From Fredinandcohnia onubensis (GTDB lineage Bacteria > Bacillota > Bacilli > Bacillales > Bacillaceae_L): 64,000 nt of DNA. The notes below the pieces were generated by a model. The model was not told the DNA's origin. It did not search any database and was given only the letters and a program-made list of their open reading frames with translations. The stretch is taken from assembly GCF_002734215.1 (NCBI RefSeq), contig NZ_NSEB01000018.1:1-64000 (forward strand), in the 5' to 3' direction. The position numbers were made by a program, and so were the translations under genes. Positions 23,435 to 33,037 of this stretch are shown piece by piece; position 1 is the first letter of the stretch; each line of letters opens with the position of its first letter.

Positions 23435-23932
23435 TTATAAAACTAAAACCATTAGTTCATCGTCAAAATATTTATCTTCAACTCTTAATCCGTTTTTATC
23501 AATACCATAGGTTCTAAATCCTAAAGAATGATATAGATTTTTTGCAGGTTCATTACTTGAAGTTACTGTTAAATAAACTTGTTCAACCTCTTTTATTTCT
23601 TGAGCTTTTGAAATAGCTGCAGTCATTAATTGTTTACCAATTCCAAATTTACGATTCTCTGGATACACATACATAGCGACAATGTTTGCTCGATGTTTAG
23701 TTTTGATTTTTGTTTCTACTAGTAAAGTGACAACCCCGACAAGTTTGTTTTCAACAAAAGCTCCAAATGTAAAGATATGTTCAATATTCAATCGGTTTTT
23801 AAAACTTTCAAGAGAATATTCCTTTTCCTCTTCATAACTGGAACTAAAAGCTTCAGGGTTTGCTTTTAATGCGTCTAATCTTATCTCTCTATAAATTACT
23901 GCATCTTTGGGTTGTAGCACTTTAATTTCCAT
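23435..23932 (-). CDS. GNAT family N-acetyltransferase
   Basis: The 165-aa product has motif A IVAMYVYPENRKFGIGKQLM (loop R-K-F-G-I-G near residues 93-98) and motif B LYHSLGFRTYGIDKNGLRVE. The final DDELMVLVL strand is typical for RimI/YobR-like GNATs. GGGGGAATA stands before two consecutive ATGs (23935 and 23932); the second has the better spacing. The substrate cannot be deduced. Confidence 0.87.
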   Translation of the reverse strand: MEIKVLQPKDAVIYREIRLDALKANPEAFSSSYEEEKEYSLESFKNRLNIEHIFTFGAFVENKLVGVVTLLVETKIKTKHRANIVAMYVYPENRKFGIGKQLMTAAISKAQEIKEVEQVYLTVTSSNEPAKNLYHSLGFRTYGIDKNGLRVEDKYFDDELMVLVL

Positions 23933-24224
23933 CATTATTCCCCCTGCTCTACTTAAACTATCTGTCCCGATCGGGCGGAATGAATAAAGAAATTCATCCT
24001 CACCTTTTCCAGAACTTGAAGATTACTACGAGTATTATTTTTTCCTGTTTTATCCAAAACCCACGTCTTATAGGCTACTTATGCTATGACCTTTTCATGT
24101 TTTCCCCAAAAGCGAGATCACATCCACTACTTCCGCTAAGAAATTTACCTTTTTTAAGTTAAATTCAAAAAAACAATTTTGACATCCAATCTTATCGATT
24201 TAAAGATTTAATGCAAATTAAACC

Positions 24225-24800
24225 CTAATCAACGGAAGTCTCAATATAACCAATAATCTGTTCAAGTGTAAACACTGCTAGCGGCTGCTCAAGTTCTTCC
24301 CTACCATAATCCATATAACCTATTACATAGGGGACAAGTTTTTTTATGTCGTCGAATTTTACTTCTTCCGTTTCAATGATAGTACCATTTTTACTAATTG
24401 CAGCACTTAATTGTTGAGTGTAGCCATTGTAATCTAATAATCTTCCATTTAATAATCGAAAATCGTTGTGATACTGATTAAAAATGCTTTTATCTGCCTC
24501 CATTCTGTTTTTTAACCATGGCAAATAAAAGCCTTTTAGCCAAATATCATCAGCAATTAAGTGAGTATAGTAACCCTGTATAAAGTGCGAATCTATATTT
24601 GAGCTATATTTATGTATGAATTCTTTGTAGTCAATATAGCGAGAATAGTTATTTACATCACCTTTGTAAAAATGAGATAAGTCTTTAGGTGAAACTGCAT
24701 CCGCTTCAATGCCTCCTAATAGAAATGATGTTTTATCTTTTATCGATAGGTTATCCGCAATTCTATTCGCAATAACCAGGTGCATAATTCTCGAGCCCAA
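24225..24800 (-). CDS. zinc-dependent phospholipase C-like protein
   Basis: The 191-aa product starts MGSRIMHLVIANRIADNLSI with a His at position 7, and continues with FLLGGIEADAV, HFYKGDVNNYSRYID and FIQGYYTHLIADDIW. The spaced His/Asp pattern is that of the helical, trinuclear-zinc phospholipase C / S1-P1 nuclease fold used by many Firmicute paralogues. No signal peptide is visible, unlike secreted PLC. The role is unknown; annotations of homologues vary between hydrolase and HD-like. Confidence 0.7.
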   Translation of the reverse strand: MGSRIMHLVIANRIADNLSIKDKTSFLLGGIEADAVSPKDLSHFYKGDVNNYSRYIDYKEFIHKYSSNIDSHFIQGYYTHLIADDIWLKGFYLPWLKNRMEADKSIFNQYHNDFRLLNGRLLDYNGYTQQLSAAISKNGTIIETEEVKFDDIKKLVPYVIGYMDYGREELEQPLAVFTLEQIIGYIETSVD

Positions 24801-24868
24801 TTTAATCCCCCTTGTTGCTATACTATTAGGTTCTTTAAGGATAATTCTAACTCCTACCTCGTTATCGT

Positions 24869-25204
24869 TTAATATTTGTAAATATCTACTACCGGACTAT
24901 ATCCTGGATTAAATGTAAAGGGAAGAAAGGTTCCACAAATCCCTATACCTTCAATTAATGTTCTCGTACCTGCTTCATCTTCAAGGATAACGCCCATCTT
25001 ATTTATAAAAAAATAATCGTCTATCGTTCTATGAACGACTTTTTCCTTCGAATTTTCGTACAGACAACGATCTCCAACACATTCTGTATCGTATTTGCTC
25101 GCTAACCACTTATTAAAAGTCTCTGGTGAGGGTTTTGATAATGGTAGAATTAGAAAAAATAGAATAATAGCTAAAGTAAAGTAAATGATTCGTTTTTTTC
25201 TCAT
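24869..25204 (-). CDS. membrane-anchored hypothetical protein
   Basis: The 111-aa product starts MRKKRIIYFTLAIILFFLIL, one anchor, followed by about 85 extracytoplasmic residues. Cys pairs YDTECVGDRCLYEN (near 42 and 47) and GIGICGTFLPF (near 89) could be oxidised. GGGTGTGACTT lies upstream. It precedes the phospholipase-like gene by 68 bases in the same direction, so both may share a transcript. No family is recognised. Confidence 0.65.
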   Translation of the reverse strand: MRKKRIIYFTLAIILFFLILPLSKPSPETFNKWLASKYDTECVGDRCLYENSKEKVVHRTIDDYFFINKMGVILEDEAGTRTLIEGIGICGTFLPFTFNPGYSPVVDIYKY

Positions 25205-25513
25205 AAGTCACACCCTTTTATTTCACAAATTTTCCATTAATTACATTTTACATCATGATATTTAAGAATCCCATTAAAACTTTCAATGCCCCTCGTAAAT
25301 GCAGACATCCCCTTCTTCAAGATATTTACAATTATTCATTTCAAAATGTTTATTATTACAGGATTTAATGATTCATTACCAAATGTTTCAATCCTGTTAT
25401 AAATATTAAAAAAAAGTACATAGGTTTCTTTTTCGTACGATTAACTTTATAATGGCGGACAAGATGATTTTTAATAAAAAATGATTCTTGTAGCTTTAGG
25501 AAGGAGATTGAGT

Positions 25514-26269
25514 ATGAAAAAATTGATGTTTACATTAATAACCGGTCTAATGGTTGTTGTATTAGCAGCCTGTGGAGGAAATGAAGAACGTACAGAAGCT
25601 AAAAATAATGATAAAACAAAAACAGAGGAAACGGAACCGCAACAGCAAATGGAAGAAATGCAAAAGAAATTAGAAGCACAGCAAATAGATGAAAAGAAAA
25701 CGGTTGCCATCGTAAATGATACAAAAATTTTAGGAAGCGACTATAATGGCATTTTATCATCTATACAAGGACAAATGCAGCAGATGGGACAAGATCCGAC
25801 TTCTAAAGAAGCGGCAGAGCAAGTGAAAAAACAAACCATTGACAGCTTAGTTGGACAAACGCTTCTTCTTCAAGAGGCAGATAAAAAAAGCTATAAAGTT
25901 TCAGAAGCAGATATTAAGAAGCGGCTAGACGAAGTAAAAAAACAGTTTAAAACAGAAAAAGAATTCGAATCCGCTCTAAAAAAATCCGGCATGGATATGA
26001 AAACTCTCGAAACTCAAATAGCTGACGGGCTTAAACTTAATCAGTACGTTGAGAAAGAAATTCCTACTGGTAAAATAACCGATGAAGAAATTCAAAAAAC
26101 GTATAACCAATATGCGGAACAAGGTAAGACTACTGGACAAGAAATTCCAAAGCTTGAAGAAGTAAAACCGCAAATCGAACAATCTCTTCAACAGCAAAAA
26201 CAGCAAGAAAAACTCGCTCAGCATGTAGAAGAGTTAAAGAAAAATGCAAAGATCGATATTAAGATCTAA
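25514..26269 (+). CDS. SurA N-terminal domain lipoprotein (foldase-like)
   Basis: The 251-aa product has the lipobox VLAAC (Cys20), a Lys/Glu/Gln-rich linker and a helical SurA/PrsA N-terminal chaperone domain (VAIVNDTKILGSDYNGILSS, then QTIDSLVGQTLLLQEADKKS). No parvulin isomerase domain is present, so a chaperone rather than isomerase role outside the membrane is likely. ATG at 25514 is chosen over 25481 because AAGGAG lies 8 bases upstream. Part of a dead paralogue lies at 19298-19457. A strong terminator follows. Confidence 0.87.
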   Translation: MKKLMFTLITGLMVVVLAACGGNEERTEAKNNDKTKTEETEPQQQMEEMQKKLEAQQIDEKKTVAIVNDTKILGSDYNGILSSIQGQMQQMGQDPTSKEAAEQVKKQTIDSLVGQTLLLQEADKKSYKVSEADIKKRLDEVKKQFKTEKEFESALKKSGMDMKTLETQIADGLKLNQYVEKEIPTGKITDEEIQKTYNQYAEQGKTTGQEIPKLEEVKPQIEQSLQQQKQQEKLAQHVEELKKNAKIDIKI

Positions 26270-26305
26270 GATGTTAAACACAAATACTATACCCCTTCAA
26301 ACGAA

Positions 26306-26353
26306 AAAGAAGATGAACTCTACTACAAATATGTAGGGTTCATCTTCTTTTTT
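26306..26353 (+). terminator. intrinsic terminator
   Basis: AAAGAAGATGAAC pairs with GTTCATCTTCTTT, extended by CTAC/GTAG inside, and a T-run follows. Confidence 0.85.
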
Positions 26354-26375
26354 ATTCGCAAATTGCTCCATTAAT

Positions 26376-26567
26376 TTATTTGTCTTTTTTCTCTTCGTTC
26401 TTACTTATAGTTATTAGCTTCCACATAACAAAGTGAACCACCGCAAATGTAAGTAATAAATCTCGATATGGCTCATTTGTTCCTCCAATCAATGATGCCA
26501 AAATGAAGAACGATCCAAATGATATTAATAGTAGAATAGCAACATACTGTTCAATGCGTAAATTCAT
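26376..26567 (-). CDS. small two-helix membrane protein
   Basis: The 63-aa product MNLRIEQYVAILLLISFGSF ... LLLTFAVVHFVMWKLITISK has two hydrophobic segments and a charged C-terminus (KNEEKKDK). ATG at 26567 is preferred to ATG 26582 because GAGGG lies 7 bases upstream. Function unknown. Confidence 0.6.
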   Translation of the reverse strand: MNLRIEQYVAILLLISFGSFFILASLIGGTNEPYRDLLLTFAVVHFVMWKLITISKNEEKKDK

Positions 26568-26648
26568 TATATTTACCCTCACTTCTTAAACTAATCAACT
26601 AAGCGATCTACTAACTTATTTTCTTCAACTACTCAATATAATCCTTCT

Positions 26649-26760
26649 TCACTCATCTGTCCCTTTTGTTGGATACGGCGTTTTATTAAAGTAATTCACT
26701 CCCATTGTTGAAGACACTATAGTTTCTATTAATTTTTCTAGTTTTGTAAGTAGGTAAAAC
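26649..26760 (-). pseudogene. 3'-end fragment of an unidentified gene
   Basis: An open frame without a start reads KFYLLTKLEKLIETIVSSTM and GVNYFNKTPYPTKGTDE and ends at TGA 26649. It overlaps the end of the DinB gene and has protein-like composition. It is probably the tail of a lost gene. Confidence 0.35.
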
Positions 26761-27264
26761 TTATAAATTAATAACTTTTATTTCTAGTTCACACTTCTGA
26801 CGTAAGTGATGGCGAAAATGCATACCCACAAGCTCGAACCACTCCCTTGCGTTCAGCCAGCCAAAACCTTCATGTTTAACTTTGTAATTGGGATTAATAG
26901 CATCTACTCTAGATTCCCATTGCCTCAACCTCTGCATTACCTGATCTAACCTACTCATAAGGTCTTCTTTACTATCTGAATTGCTTGGTGGAGTATTTAG
27001 CTCGTCCGGTAACTTGATTTTAATTGGTGGGAACCCTCCAATTTTATATACTTCCTCACCAAAATCCGTTTTTCCAAGCTTTTGCTCTTCCTTTGATTTA
27101 GCACAAACTTCCACATTGTCAAGGTACTCAATGGCAACTAGAATCACATGGTCGTACATTTGACCAATGGACCAAACCCCTGTAGCCGATATATATCTTA
27201 GTTGCTCAAGTGAATAGTTTTGTAGATCGCTTTTAAATGTTTCAATCAGTTTTAAAGCATTCAA
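26761..27264 (-). CDS. DinB-family protein
   Basis: The 167-aa product has the DinB/YfiT-type four-helix bundle with metal-ligand positions WSIGQMYDHVI (His near 39) and VGMHFRHHLRQ (His near 148-152). Members of the superfamily include thiol S-transferases, such as bacillithiol transferases, and proteins of unknown role. A central insert (KIGGFPPIKIKLPDELNTPP) is typical for the Bacillus subgroup. AGGGGTG lies upstream of the ATG. Unlike the homologue at 12525-13064 it is intact. Confidence 0.83.
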   Translation of the reverse strand: MNALKLIETFKSDLQNYSLEQLRYISATGVWSIGQMYDHVILVAIEYLDNVEVCAKSKEEQKLGKTDFGEEVYKIGGFPPIKIKLPDELNTPPSNSDSKEDLMSRLDQVMQRLRQWESRVDAINPNYKVKHEGFGWLNAREWFELVGMHFRHHLRQKCELEIKVINL

Positions 27265-27356
27265 TAAATCACCCCTCTACCATTGTCCTACATCTTAATG
27301 TTCTTGATTATAAAACAACAATATTTTCACTCTATAATTTGTTTCATCTTTATTCA

Positions 27357-27431
27357 CTAAACTCCTTCGTTAGTATAATTACTTCTACAAAAAAGTGCAT
27401 TAATCCTTGTTGGATCAACGCACCTGAAAGT
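27357..27431 (-). terminator. dispersed terminator repeat, copy M
   Basis: Head TAAACTCCTTCGTTAGTATA, CTTCTACAAAAAA, hairpin GTGCATTAATCC / GGATCAACGCAC (27395-27423), tail CTGAAAGTTAAAT. It is directly downstream of the oxidoreductase gene at 27475. Confidence 0.75.
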
Positions 27432-27474
27432 TAAATATTCTTTTTCTAATGAAATAGCTTGTACTGTCCACCAA

Positions 27475-28410
27475 TTATTTAACTTTAATTACAATTTTCC
27501 CTTTGGCATGATTGGTTTCACTTAACTCATGTGCTTTTTGTAGCTCTTCTGCTGAAAAACCAAATACACTACCCACTTGAGGTTTAAGTATTCCTTTCTC
27601 GAGTAATTCGCCTAATTCACCTAGTTGTTTACCATTTGACGTTAACCAATAGGAGCTTGCTGTTACTTGATGCTTTTCTATTAATACTGGATCGGGTTGT
27701 CCGGCAATCGTTACTAATCTGCCACCAGGTTTTAATATTTTGAAGCTTTTAGTTAAAATATCGCCACCCATTGTATCAATGACCACATCATAATCACTTA
27801 ATACTTCTTCAAATTGTTGTGCACGGTAATTAATGAATTCATCCGCACCGAGATTTTTTACATATGCTTCATTTTTCTCACTCGCTGTTGTAGCAACATA
27901 GGCACCTAGATGTTTTGCCATTTGAATGGCCAAACTACCTACACCACCAGCTCCTGCGTGTATGAGTACTTTATCTCCTTGCTTGACTTTTGTTTTATCC
28001 ACTAAACACTGCCAAGCGGTTAGGCCGGCTAATGGAATAGAGGCAGCTTCTTCAAATGTTAAGTTACTAGGCTTTTTGGCAAGTAATTCTTCATCCACTA
28101 TTGTAAATTCCGCATATGTACCTCTGGGGGTTGTATCCGGTCGCGAAAAAACTTCATCCCCGACCTGAAAATTCTTCACTTCATCTCCAATTTCAACTAT
28201 CTTACCAGCCACATCCCAGCCAAGGATTATAGGGAATGTCCAATCAAGCATTCCCTTCAAATAGCCCGCACGAAGCTTCCAATCAATTGGATTAATGGAG
28301 GTTGCATAAACCTCAACAAGTACTTGGTTTACTTTTATTTCTGGTTTCGGTAGCTCCTGCTCTACTAACACATCTTTACTACCATATTCATTTATGATAA
28401 CCGCTCGCAA
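27475..28410 (-). CDS. NADP-dependent quinone-oxidoreductase-like MDR enzyme
   Basis: The 311-aa product has the GroES-like N-terminal domain (INPIDWKLRAGYLKGMLDWT, ILGWDVAGKIVEIG) and a Rossmann domain with the dinucleotide motif HAGAGGVGSLAIQMAKHLGA (AGAGGVG near residue 150). It lacks the zinc-ligand set of classical alcohol dehydrogenase, so it belongs with quinone oxidoreductases/enoyl reductases of the medium-chain family. The start is TTG at 28410 with GGGAG 8 bases upstream; a GTG at 28419 overlaps that site. The substrate is unknown. Confidence 0.87.
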   Translation of the reverse strand: MRAVIINEYGSKDVLVEQELPKPEIKVNQVLVEVYATSINPIDWKLRAGYLKGMLDWTFPIILGWDVAGKIVEIGDEVKNFQVGDEVFSRPDTTPRGTYAEFTIVDEELLAKKPSNLTFEEAASIPLAGLTAWQCLVDKTKVKQGDKVLIHAGAGGVGSLAIQMAKHLGAYVATTASEKNEAYVKNLGADEFINYRAQQFEEVLSDYDVVIDTMGGDILTKSFKILKPGGRLVTIAGQPDPVLIEKHQVTASSYWLTSNGKQLGELGELLEKGILKPQVGSVFGFSAEELQKAHELSETNHAKGKIVIKVK

Positions 28411-28569
28411 GAATAGCACTCCCTTTTACAAAAAGTATAAGTTTAGTATTTGTTTCTCCTCAGAAGTCATTCCTTCCCGTCAGTGTCTGATAAATTAAGA
28501 TTTATAAATTTTTTAAAAAAAGGAGGTGCCACTGCTTCTGCCTTTGTAAGAAAAATATTTTTATTTATA

Positions 28570-28920
28570 TTAAACCTTCTCAAATTCACCACGAACAACT
28601 CGGCTCATATCTATAACTTGAATCATTTCATTATATAATTCTTCAATTCGCTTATCCGAATCAACTTTTTCCATAACTATTTCGTGATGATGTTTATTAG
28701 TAAATGTAGAAACTGAGCACATCAACGTTTCATTTTCATGCAATTCTACCGATGCCTCCATCCCTTTACAACCATAGTTAGCATCTATAAAAGTGCTCTG
28801 GAACGTCTCATCTTCAATAGCACCATATTCCTTATAAATAAGAGCTGCCATTTTGTTAATCTCTATAAATCTATCCTTTTTATGTTTCAGGACTGGGTAT
28901 AAATATAATACATTGTACAT
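28570..28920 (-). CDS. DUF1428-like small protein
   Basis: The 116-aa product MYNVLYLYPVLKHKKDRFIE ... ALIYKEYGAIEDETFQSTFI resembles DUF1428 proteins (dimeric alpha-beta barrel type) in the order of strand, helix and the YKEYGAIEDE segment. ATG at 28920 has AAAGGGAG 7 bases upstream; an in-frame extension back to 29055 overlaps the upstream oxidoreductase gene and is not credible. It follows that gene by 40 bases in the same direction and may be co-transcribed. Function unknown. Confidence 0.65.
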   Translation of the reverse strand: MYNVLYLYPVLKHKKDRFIEINKMAALIYKEYGAIEDETFQSTFIDANYGCKGMEASVELHENETLMCSVSTFTNKHHHEIVMEKVDSDKRIEELYNEMIQVIDMSRVVRGEFEKV

Positions 28921-28960
28921 AAAAATCTCCCTTTCTGCTTTTCCCCTATGTTTATATATC

Positions 28961-29914
28961 CTATTTGACCCTAAGAACAATCTTCCCCTTTGTACGTCCA
29001 CTTTCAATGTGCCGGTGTGCCTCAACAATCTGTTCCAAAGGAAAACATTTTTCAATTACAGGTTTTAATTTTTCTTCCTCCACAAGATCACTTAAGAATT
29101 CCAAATCTTTATCGTTTGGTTTCGTAAAATGAGTTTTTGCTTGTTTGCGACCTATTATTGAACCAATCATCAATTGAAGGGGTTGATATCTAGGGGAAAA
29201 TAAGTGTTCCGTAATATAAATCCCTTTCTCGGTTAAAGAGTTCATGCAACTGAAATATGTTCGCTTTCCAACTGCATCCAGAATAACATCGTACTTCTTT
29301 CCATTTTTCGTGAAATCTTCCTTGGTATAATCAAGAACATAATCAGCCCTAAGATCTTTAACCCAATCAAGATTGGATGTACTGCAAACAGCTGTGACCT
29401 CAGCCCCAAAATATTTCGCAAGTTGAACAGCAAAATGCCCTACTCCGCCAGATGCTCCATATATTAAGACTCTTTGTCCTTGCTTTACCTTTGCTACATC
29501 CCGCAATGCTTGTAAAGCAGTTTGGGCAGCACACGGTATAGCAGCTGCTTCTTCAAAAGTTATGTTTTTTGGCATATGACTAAGTAAACTTTCACGTGGA
29601 GAGACATATTCAGAATGAGAACCGAAGCAACTCCCAAAAACATGATCACCCACCTTAAATTTACGAACACTATCACCAACTGCCTCAATCGTACCCGCAA
29701 CATCTATGCCGAGTATGTGGTTTTTGGGTTTTAATAGTCCATTATCTATCCTTGTAGGATAATAACCCTTTCGGTATAAATAGTCTAAAGTATTAACAGA
29801 AGCACTGTGTACACGAATCAACACCCTATCTTGCTCCTTGATAGATGGCTGTTCGACATCATTTATACCCATAACTTCAGGGGAACCAAAAGTTTTGTAT
29901 ATAGCAGCTTTCAC
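28961..29914 (-). CDS. NAD(P)-dependent MDR oxidoreductase
   Basis: The 317-aa product has the GroES-like domain (SVNTLDYLYRKGYYPTRIDN, ILGIDVAGTIEAVGDSVRKF) and the Rossmann motif YGASGGVGHFAVQLAKYFGA near residues 149-168. An insert with PRYQPLQLMIGSIIGRKQAK and a C-terminal HRHIESGRTKGKIVLRV follow. It is related to, but clearly distinct from, the enzyme at 27475. GTG at 29914 is the start, with GGAGGT 7-8 bases upstream. The DUF1428-like gene follows. Confidence 0.87.
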   Translation of the reverse strand: MKAAIYKTFGSPEVMGINDVEQPSIKEQDRVLIRVHSASVNTLDYLYRKGYYPTRIDNGLLKPKNHILGIDVAGTIEAVGDSVRKFKVGDHVFGSCFGSHSEYVSPRESLLSHMPKNITFEEAAAIPCAAQTALQALRDVAKVKQGQRVLIYGASGGVGHFAVQLAKYFGAEVTAVCSTSNLDWVKDLRADYVLDYTKEDFTKNGKKYDVILDAVGKRTYFSCMNSLTEKGIYITEHLFSPRYQPLQLMIGSIIGRKQAKTHFTKPNDKDLEFLSDLVEEEKLKPVIEKCFPLEQIVEAHRHIESGRTKGKIVLRVK

Positions 29915-30324
29915 CTACATACCTCCATAGTTCTATTTTGTTTGAACTGATCTTAAGTTTATCTTTTCTCTTTCCCATAAAAAGGCGACTGCATCTAAAT
30001 GACAGCCAAAAATTAAGCGGAGTCATCCACCCTACTACTAAAGTCTCGTTTTTGTTATATTATTTTTATATATTCTAGTAATCAACTTTTATAACCTTCT
30101 GAAAAAATTAAAGTTTTTAAAGGCAGAAGGACACATTATGAAAGAAATTGTCCGTCATATATAGTTGCTTGACTAAGGGGATACTCCAAAGGAGAACTGC
30201 TTACTATTTTACTAGGCAATTCTCTTTTCTGAGGTAGCACAGGTGAGTTGTTCTTTATTGAACTTAGAGTGAAAATCAAATTTCAACTGCTGTTAGTAAT
30301 CATCTTACAATTAGTTCTTAATAG
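29915..30324. other. 410-bp intergenic region
   Basis: It contains the hairpin at 30188-30228, probably the terminator of the methyltransferase pseudogene, and no convincing coding frame. Confidence 0.5.
30188..30228 (-). terminator. hairpin, probable terminator
   Basis: AAAGGAGAACTGC pairs with GCAATTCTCTTTT with two mismatches; it lies about 100 bases beyond the methyltransferase pseudogene in the leftward direction. Confidence 0.45.
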
Positions 30325-31081
30325 TTACACCTTACCCAAATAGCTTCTTGTTATATTTGGCATAATGATGGTACCGTTGTTGCTATATTTTTCAAATAGT
30401 TCTGTTAATGCCGTAATGAAGGGATCATACTCTTTGTCAGACTTCTTTGGAGAATAGGACGCAGATAAGTACCTGCCCAGAAATCCTTCTAAAGTAATGT
30501 GCAAGTCATTGCGAAAGTAGTTAAGATCATACTTCCCATCTTTATAATATTCATGAAAGGCAATCGGAGCTTCCTCCATACCACCGCTAAATCCTTTAAA
30601 ATTCGGACAATACTTTTCGCAAACATCAGCACTTTCCTTGTTTATATCACTTGACCCATCACGGCTATTCCAAACAAGGGCCACTTTAGCACCCTCTTTC
30701 AAAACCCGCTGACATTCCAATCTGAACTGCTCAAAAGTGGAACCAGTGAAATGCTTGTGCGACTGTCACTAAATCTACACTATTATCATTTAAAGTTGTG
30801 TTTTCAGCTGTGGCCTTGACCGAAATAAAACGGGAATCAGGCTTTAACGTTTGTTCTGCCACTTTTCTCATGTCATCATTGGGTTCCACTCCAATTACAG
30901 TGTATCCCCTACCAAGTAGCTGCCTACTTATAATTCCAGTACCCGATCCAATATCTGCAATCATACTTTCCTCATTTAGACCGGCTTCAGAAATTAAATA
31001 TTCAATATATTCAAGAGGGTAACTGGGACGATATTTTGCATATATCTCAGCTTTGTCTGTAAATTTATCTGTCGATTCCAT
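30325..31081 (-). pseudogene. class I SAM-dependent methyltransferase, frameshifted
   Basis: From ATG 31081 (AAGGTGG upstream) the first frame has the SAM site IADIGSGTGIISRQLLGRGY and VDLVTVAQAFHWF, then stops after HF near 30731. The next frame continues as TFEQFRLECQRVLKEGAKVA and runs to TAA 30325. Family members read AQAFHWFdxxxFRxECxRxLK without a break, so a small insertion or deletion near 30735 has split the gene. The joined length, about 250 residues, equals the family's. The second part cannot be translated by itself except from a TTG with no binding site. Confidence 0.82.
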
Positions 31082-31294
31082 CAAACCACCTTCTCCTTTT
31101 TAAGCAATGTAAGTACAGTCATTCAAAACCTTCCCTTGGTTTTGTTATATAATAATTGATTATTTACCAGATCTATCTTATTCGATTTTATCTATTACTC
31201 ACCGTAACTTGGGAGGAAGTCTGTAGTTAATCACTAAAAAAAGAAGCTTTTCATTAACCTAGGCGATTTGCTTTTAGATAATTTATTGTAAGTT

Positions 31295-31570
31295 TTATTC
31301 GGTAAAATGCCTCACTTCTTCCCATTTAGATTCTGGATCATCATTGTCTGCCTTTTTCCAGACTTGACCACTGTTTGTATCAATTAAGTACACCCAACCA
31401 TCGTTCACAAGTAACTCATAATTTCCATTTGAAGGGGTAGTTGTATTTGATACTAAAATACCATGCCCTACATTATTAATAGCCTCTGAGATGAACTTAG
31501 ATGCTACTATAATACTAAAACTCATAATCACTACTGAAAAAAGCAGTAATAAACCCTTTTTATTCCCCAA
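31295..31570 (-). CDS. membrane-anchored hypothetical protein
   Basis: The 91-aa product begins MGNKKGLLLLFSVVIMSFSI, one N-terminal anchor, followed by a small beta-rich extracytoplasmic part (ELLVNDGWVYLIDTNSGQVW) that resembles a short propeller-like strand pair. The start is TTG at 31570 with GAGG 8 bases upstream. Unknown function; single leftward gene. Confidence 0.6.
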   Translation of the reverse strand: MGNKKGLLLLFSVVIMSFSIIVASKFISEAINNVGHGILVSNTTTPSNGNYELLVNDGWVYLIDTNSGQVWKKADNDDPESKWEEVRHFTE

Positions 31571-31762
31571 TCACTTCGCCTCATTTCATTTTAATAATCC
31601 AAAACCATTTCCACTAACCCGCCCTTAATAACTAAAACCACGATACATGCTTTTGTAGCTCAAACAATATAGTCCATTACGGGTATCTATCTCAAACACG
31701 TTTCTCTTATACAATTATTTTAATACTACTAAGGAAAAGACATTGTTTTGTTACCCCTAATA

Positions 31763-32455
31763 CTATTTAATGGAATTATCGTCGTTAAATAATAGTTGAT
31801 CTATCATAATTGAATATTGGGCCGCAACGAGTGCTGCACCTGTACTATTTAGATGAATGCCGTCTAACGTTAAGTGAAGTCCTCTTTTTTTTGATAACCG
31901 GTCGATGTTAACTGAATTTTTATAGAAGAGAACATCCATCATCACTCTCATAACGTTGATATTGAGGTAATCTGAACTAGTGACGTTAGAAAGGTGTTTC
32001 TCAAATACGGAATGCATATCTAAGAAACTTACATTGGGATGATCACTTAAGAGGGATTGGATGATGGAAGTTAAGTTTTTTATTTCTTTATCATTTTGTG
32101 AAGTTTCACCCACTAAAGCTGGCGAGACCGTAACTACTTGTTTAGTAGACGCCATAACCATATCTAAAACTTTGTTATAATACTCCCTAAATTCTTCGGG
32201 ATCCTTTGCAACAGGCTGTGCTTGGACTTTCAACAATTTGGAATATACATCATTGACTCCAATCCAAAGGAAAATAAGATCATAGTTTGTTACTAATTTT
32301 GTTTTGGTTATACGGGCATGCAAACTTTTAACTGTTTCCCCTGGTTTGCCAAGATTATCAAAAGAAATACTTGGATAGTTTTCTTTTAAAATCTCAACAA
32401 AAGATACTCCAGGACGTCCTTCGGTTAAACTATCACCTATCAGTCCAATTTTCAT
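31763..32455 (-). CDS. SGNH/GDSL-family hydrolase
   Basis: The 230-aa product has block I GLIGDSLTEGRPG (nucleophile Ser9), the Gly of block II in NLGKPGETVKS, block III FLWIGVNDVYS (Asn) and block V DGIHLNSTG (catalytic Asp and His near 206-209). It has no signal peptide, so it is probably a cytoplasmic esterase or lipase-like enzyme of unknown substrate. AGGAGG lies a few bases before the ATG. It is not part of an obvious operon. Confidence 0.9.
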   Translation of the reverse strand: MKIGLIGDSLTEGRPGVSFVEILKENYPSISFDNLGKPGETVKSLHARITKTKLVTNYDLIFLWIGVNDVYSKLLKVQAQPVAKDPEEFREYYNKVLDMVMASTKQVVTVSPALVGETSQNDKEIKNLTSIIQSLLSDHPNVSFLDMHSVFEKHLSNVTSSDYLNINVMRVMMDVLFYKNSVNIDRLSKKRGLHLTLDGIHLNSTGAALVAAQYSIMIDQLLFNDDNSIK

Positions 32456-32648
32456 GGTTTAATTCCTCCTTTTCTATTGAACATACATCGGCCATGATTC
32501 TATGATTCTATTCGTTTCCTTTTTACCTTCCTCTTCTGGGAATCGGACACGATTCGGACGCTTGCGTTACCCCTTCACCTGCCTCAAGCGACAATCGGGC
32601 ATGATTGCTTGTTTTATCCAGAGGCTCAAGTAGAATTCACCTGTTTCG

Positions 32649-32837
32649 TTAGTTTAAAAACATCATCAAAAGTGAGGGAAATAATGTTGCAACGAATAAA
32701 AGTAGAACTAAACCAGTAAACATATATGTCACATATTTCTTTCTATTTACACCTTCTCTTAATTCCCACAATCCTATTGTAATGAAATATAAACCTATCA
32801 TTGAAATAATTACGGGTAGCATAACAAAAATATTCAT
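32649..32837 (-). CDS. small two-helix membrane protein
   Basis: The 62-aa product MNIFVMLPVIISMIGLYFIT ... FTGLVLLLFVATLFPSLLMM has two hydrophobic segments separated by LWELREGVNRKKY. AAAAGGGGACC lies 6 bases before the ATG. Unknown function. Confidence 0.65.
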   Translation of the reverse strand: MNIFVMLPVIISMIGLYFITIGLWELREGVNRKKYVTYMFTGLVLLLFVATLFPSLLMMFLN

Positions 32838-32939
32838 CTATTGGTCCCCTTTTATTATTTGTTTTTCTTCACAGCCCATAGTTAATATTAACATAATATT
32901 CCAAATCCACATACAATTTTCGTGCTCATAAATAAAGCG

Positions 32940-32995
32940 ACTGCCTAAAAAAAGGTGCCTTAATCCTTCTAGGATCAACGCACCTGTTGGTTTTA
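32940..32995 (-). terminator. dispersed terminator repeat, copy N
   Basis: The head is lost. An A-run and hairpin GGTGCCTTAATCC / GGATCAACGCACC (32953-32983) with tail TGTTGGTTTTA remain, just downstream of the VOC gene at 33038. Confidence 0.7.
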
Positions 32996-33037
32996 AATTA
33001 TGTTTTTTATTGTTATGAAGACGGTATTAGATACTTA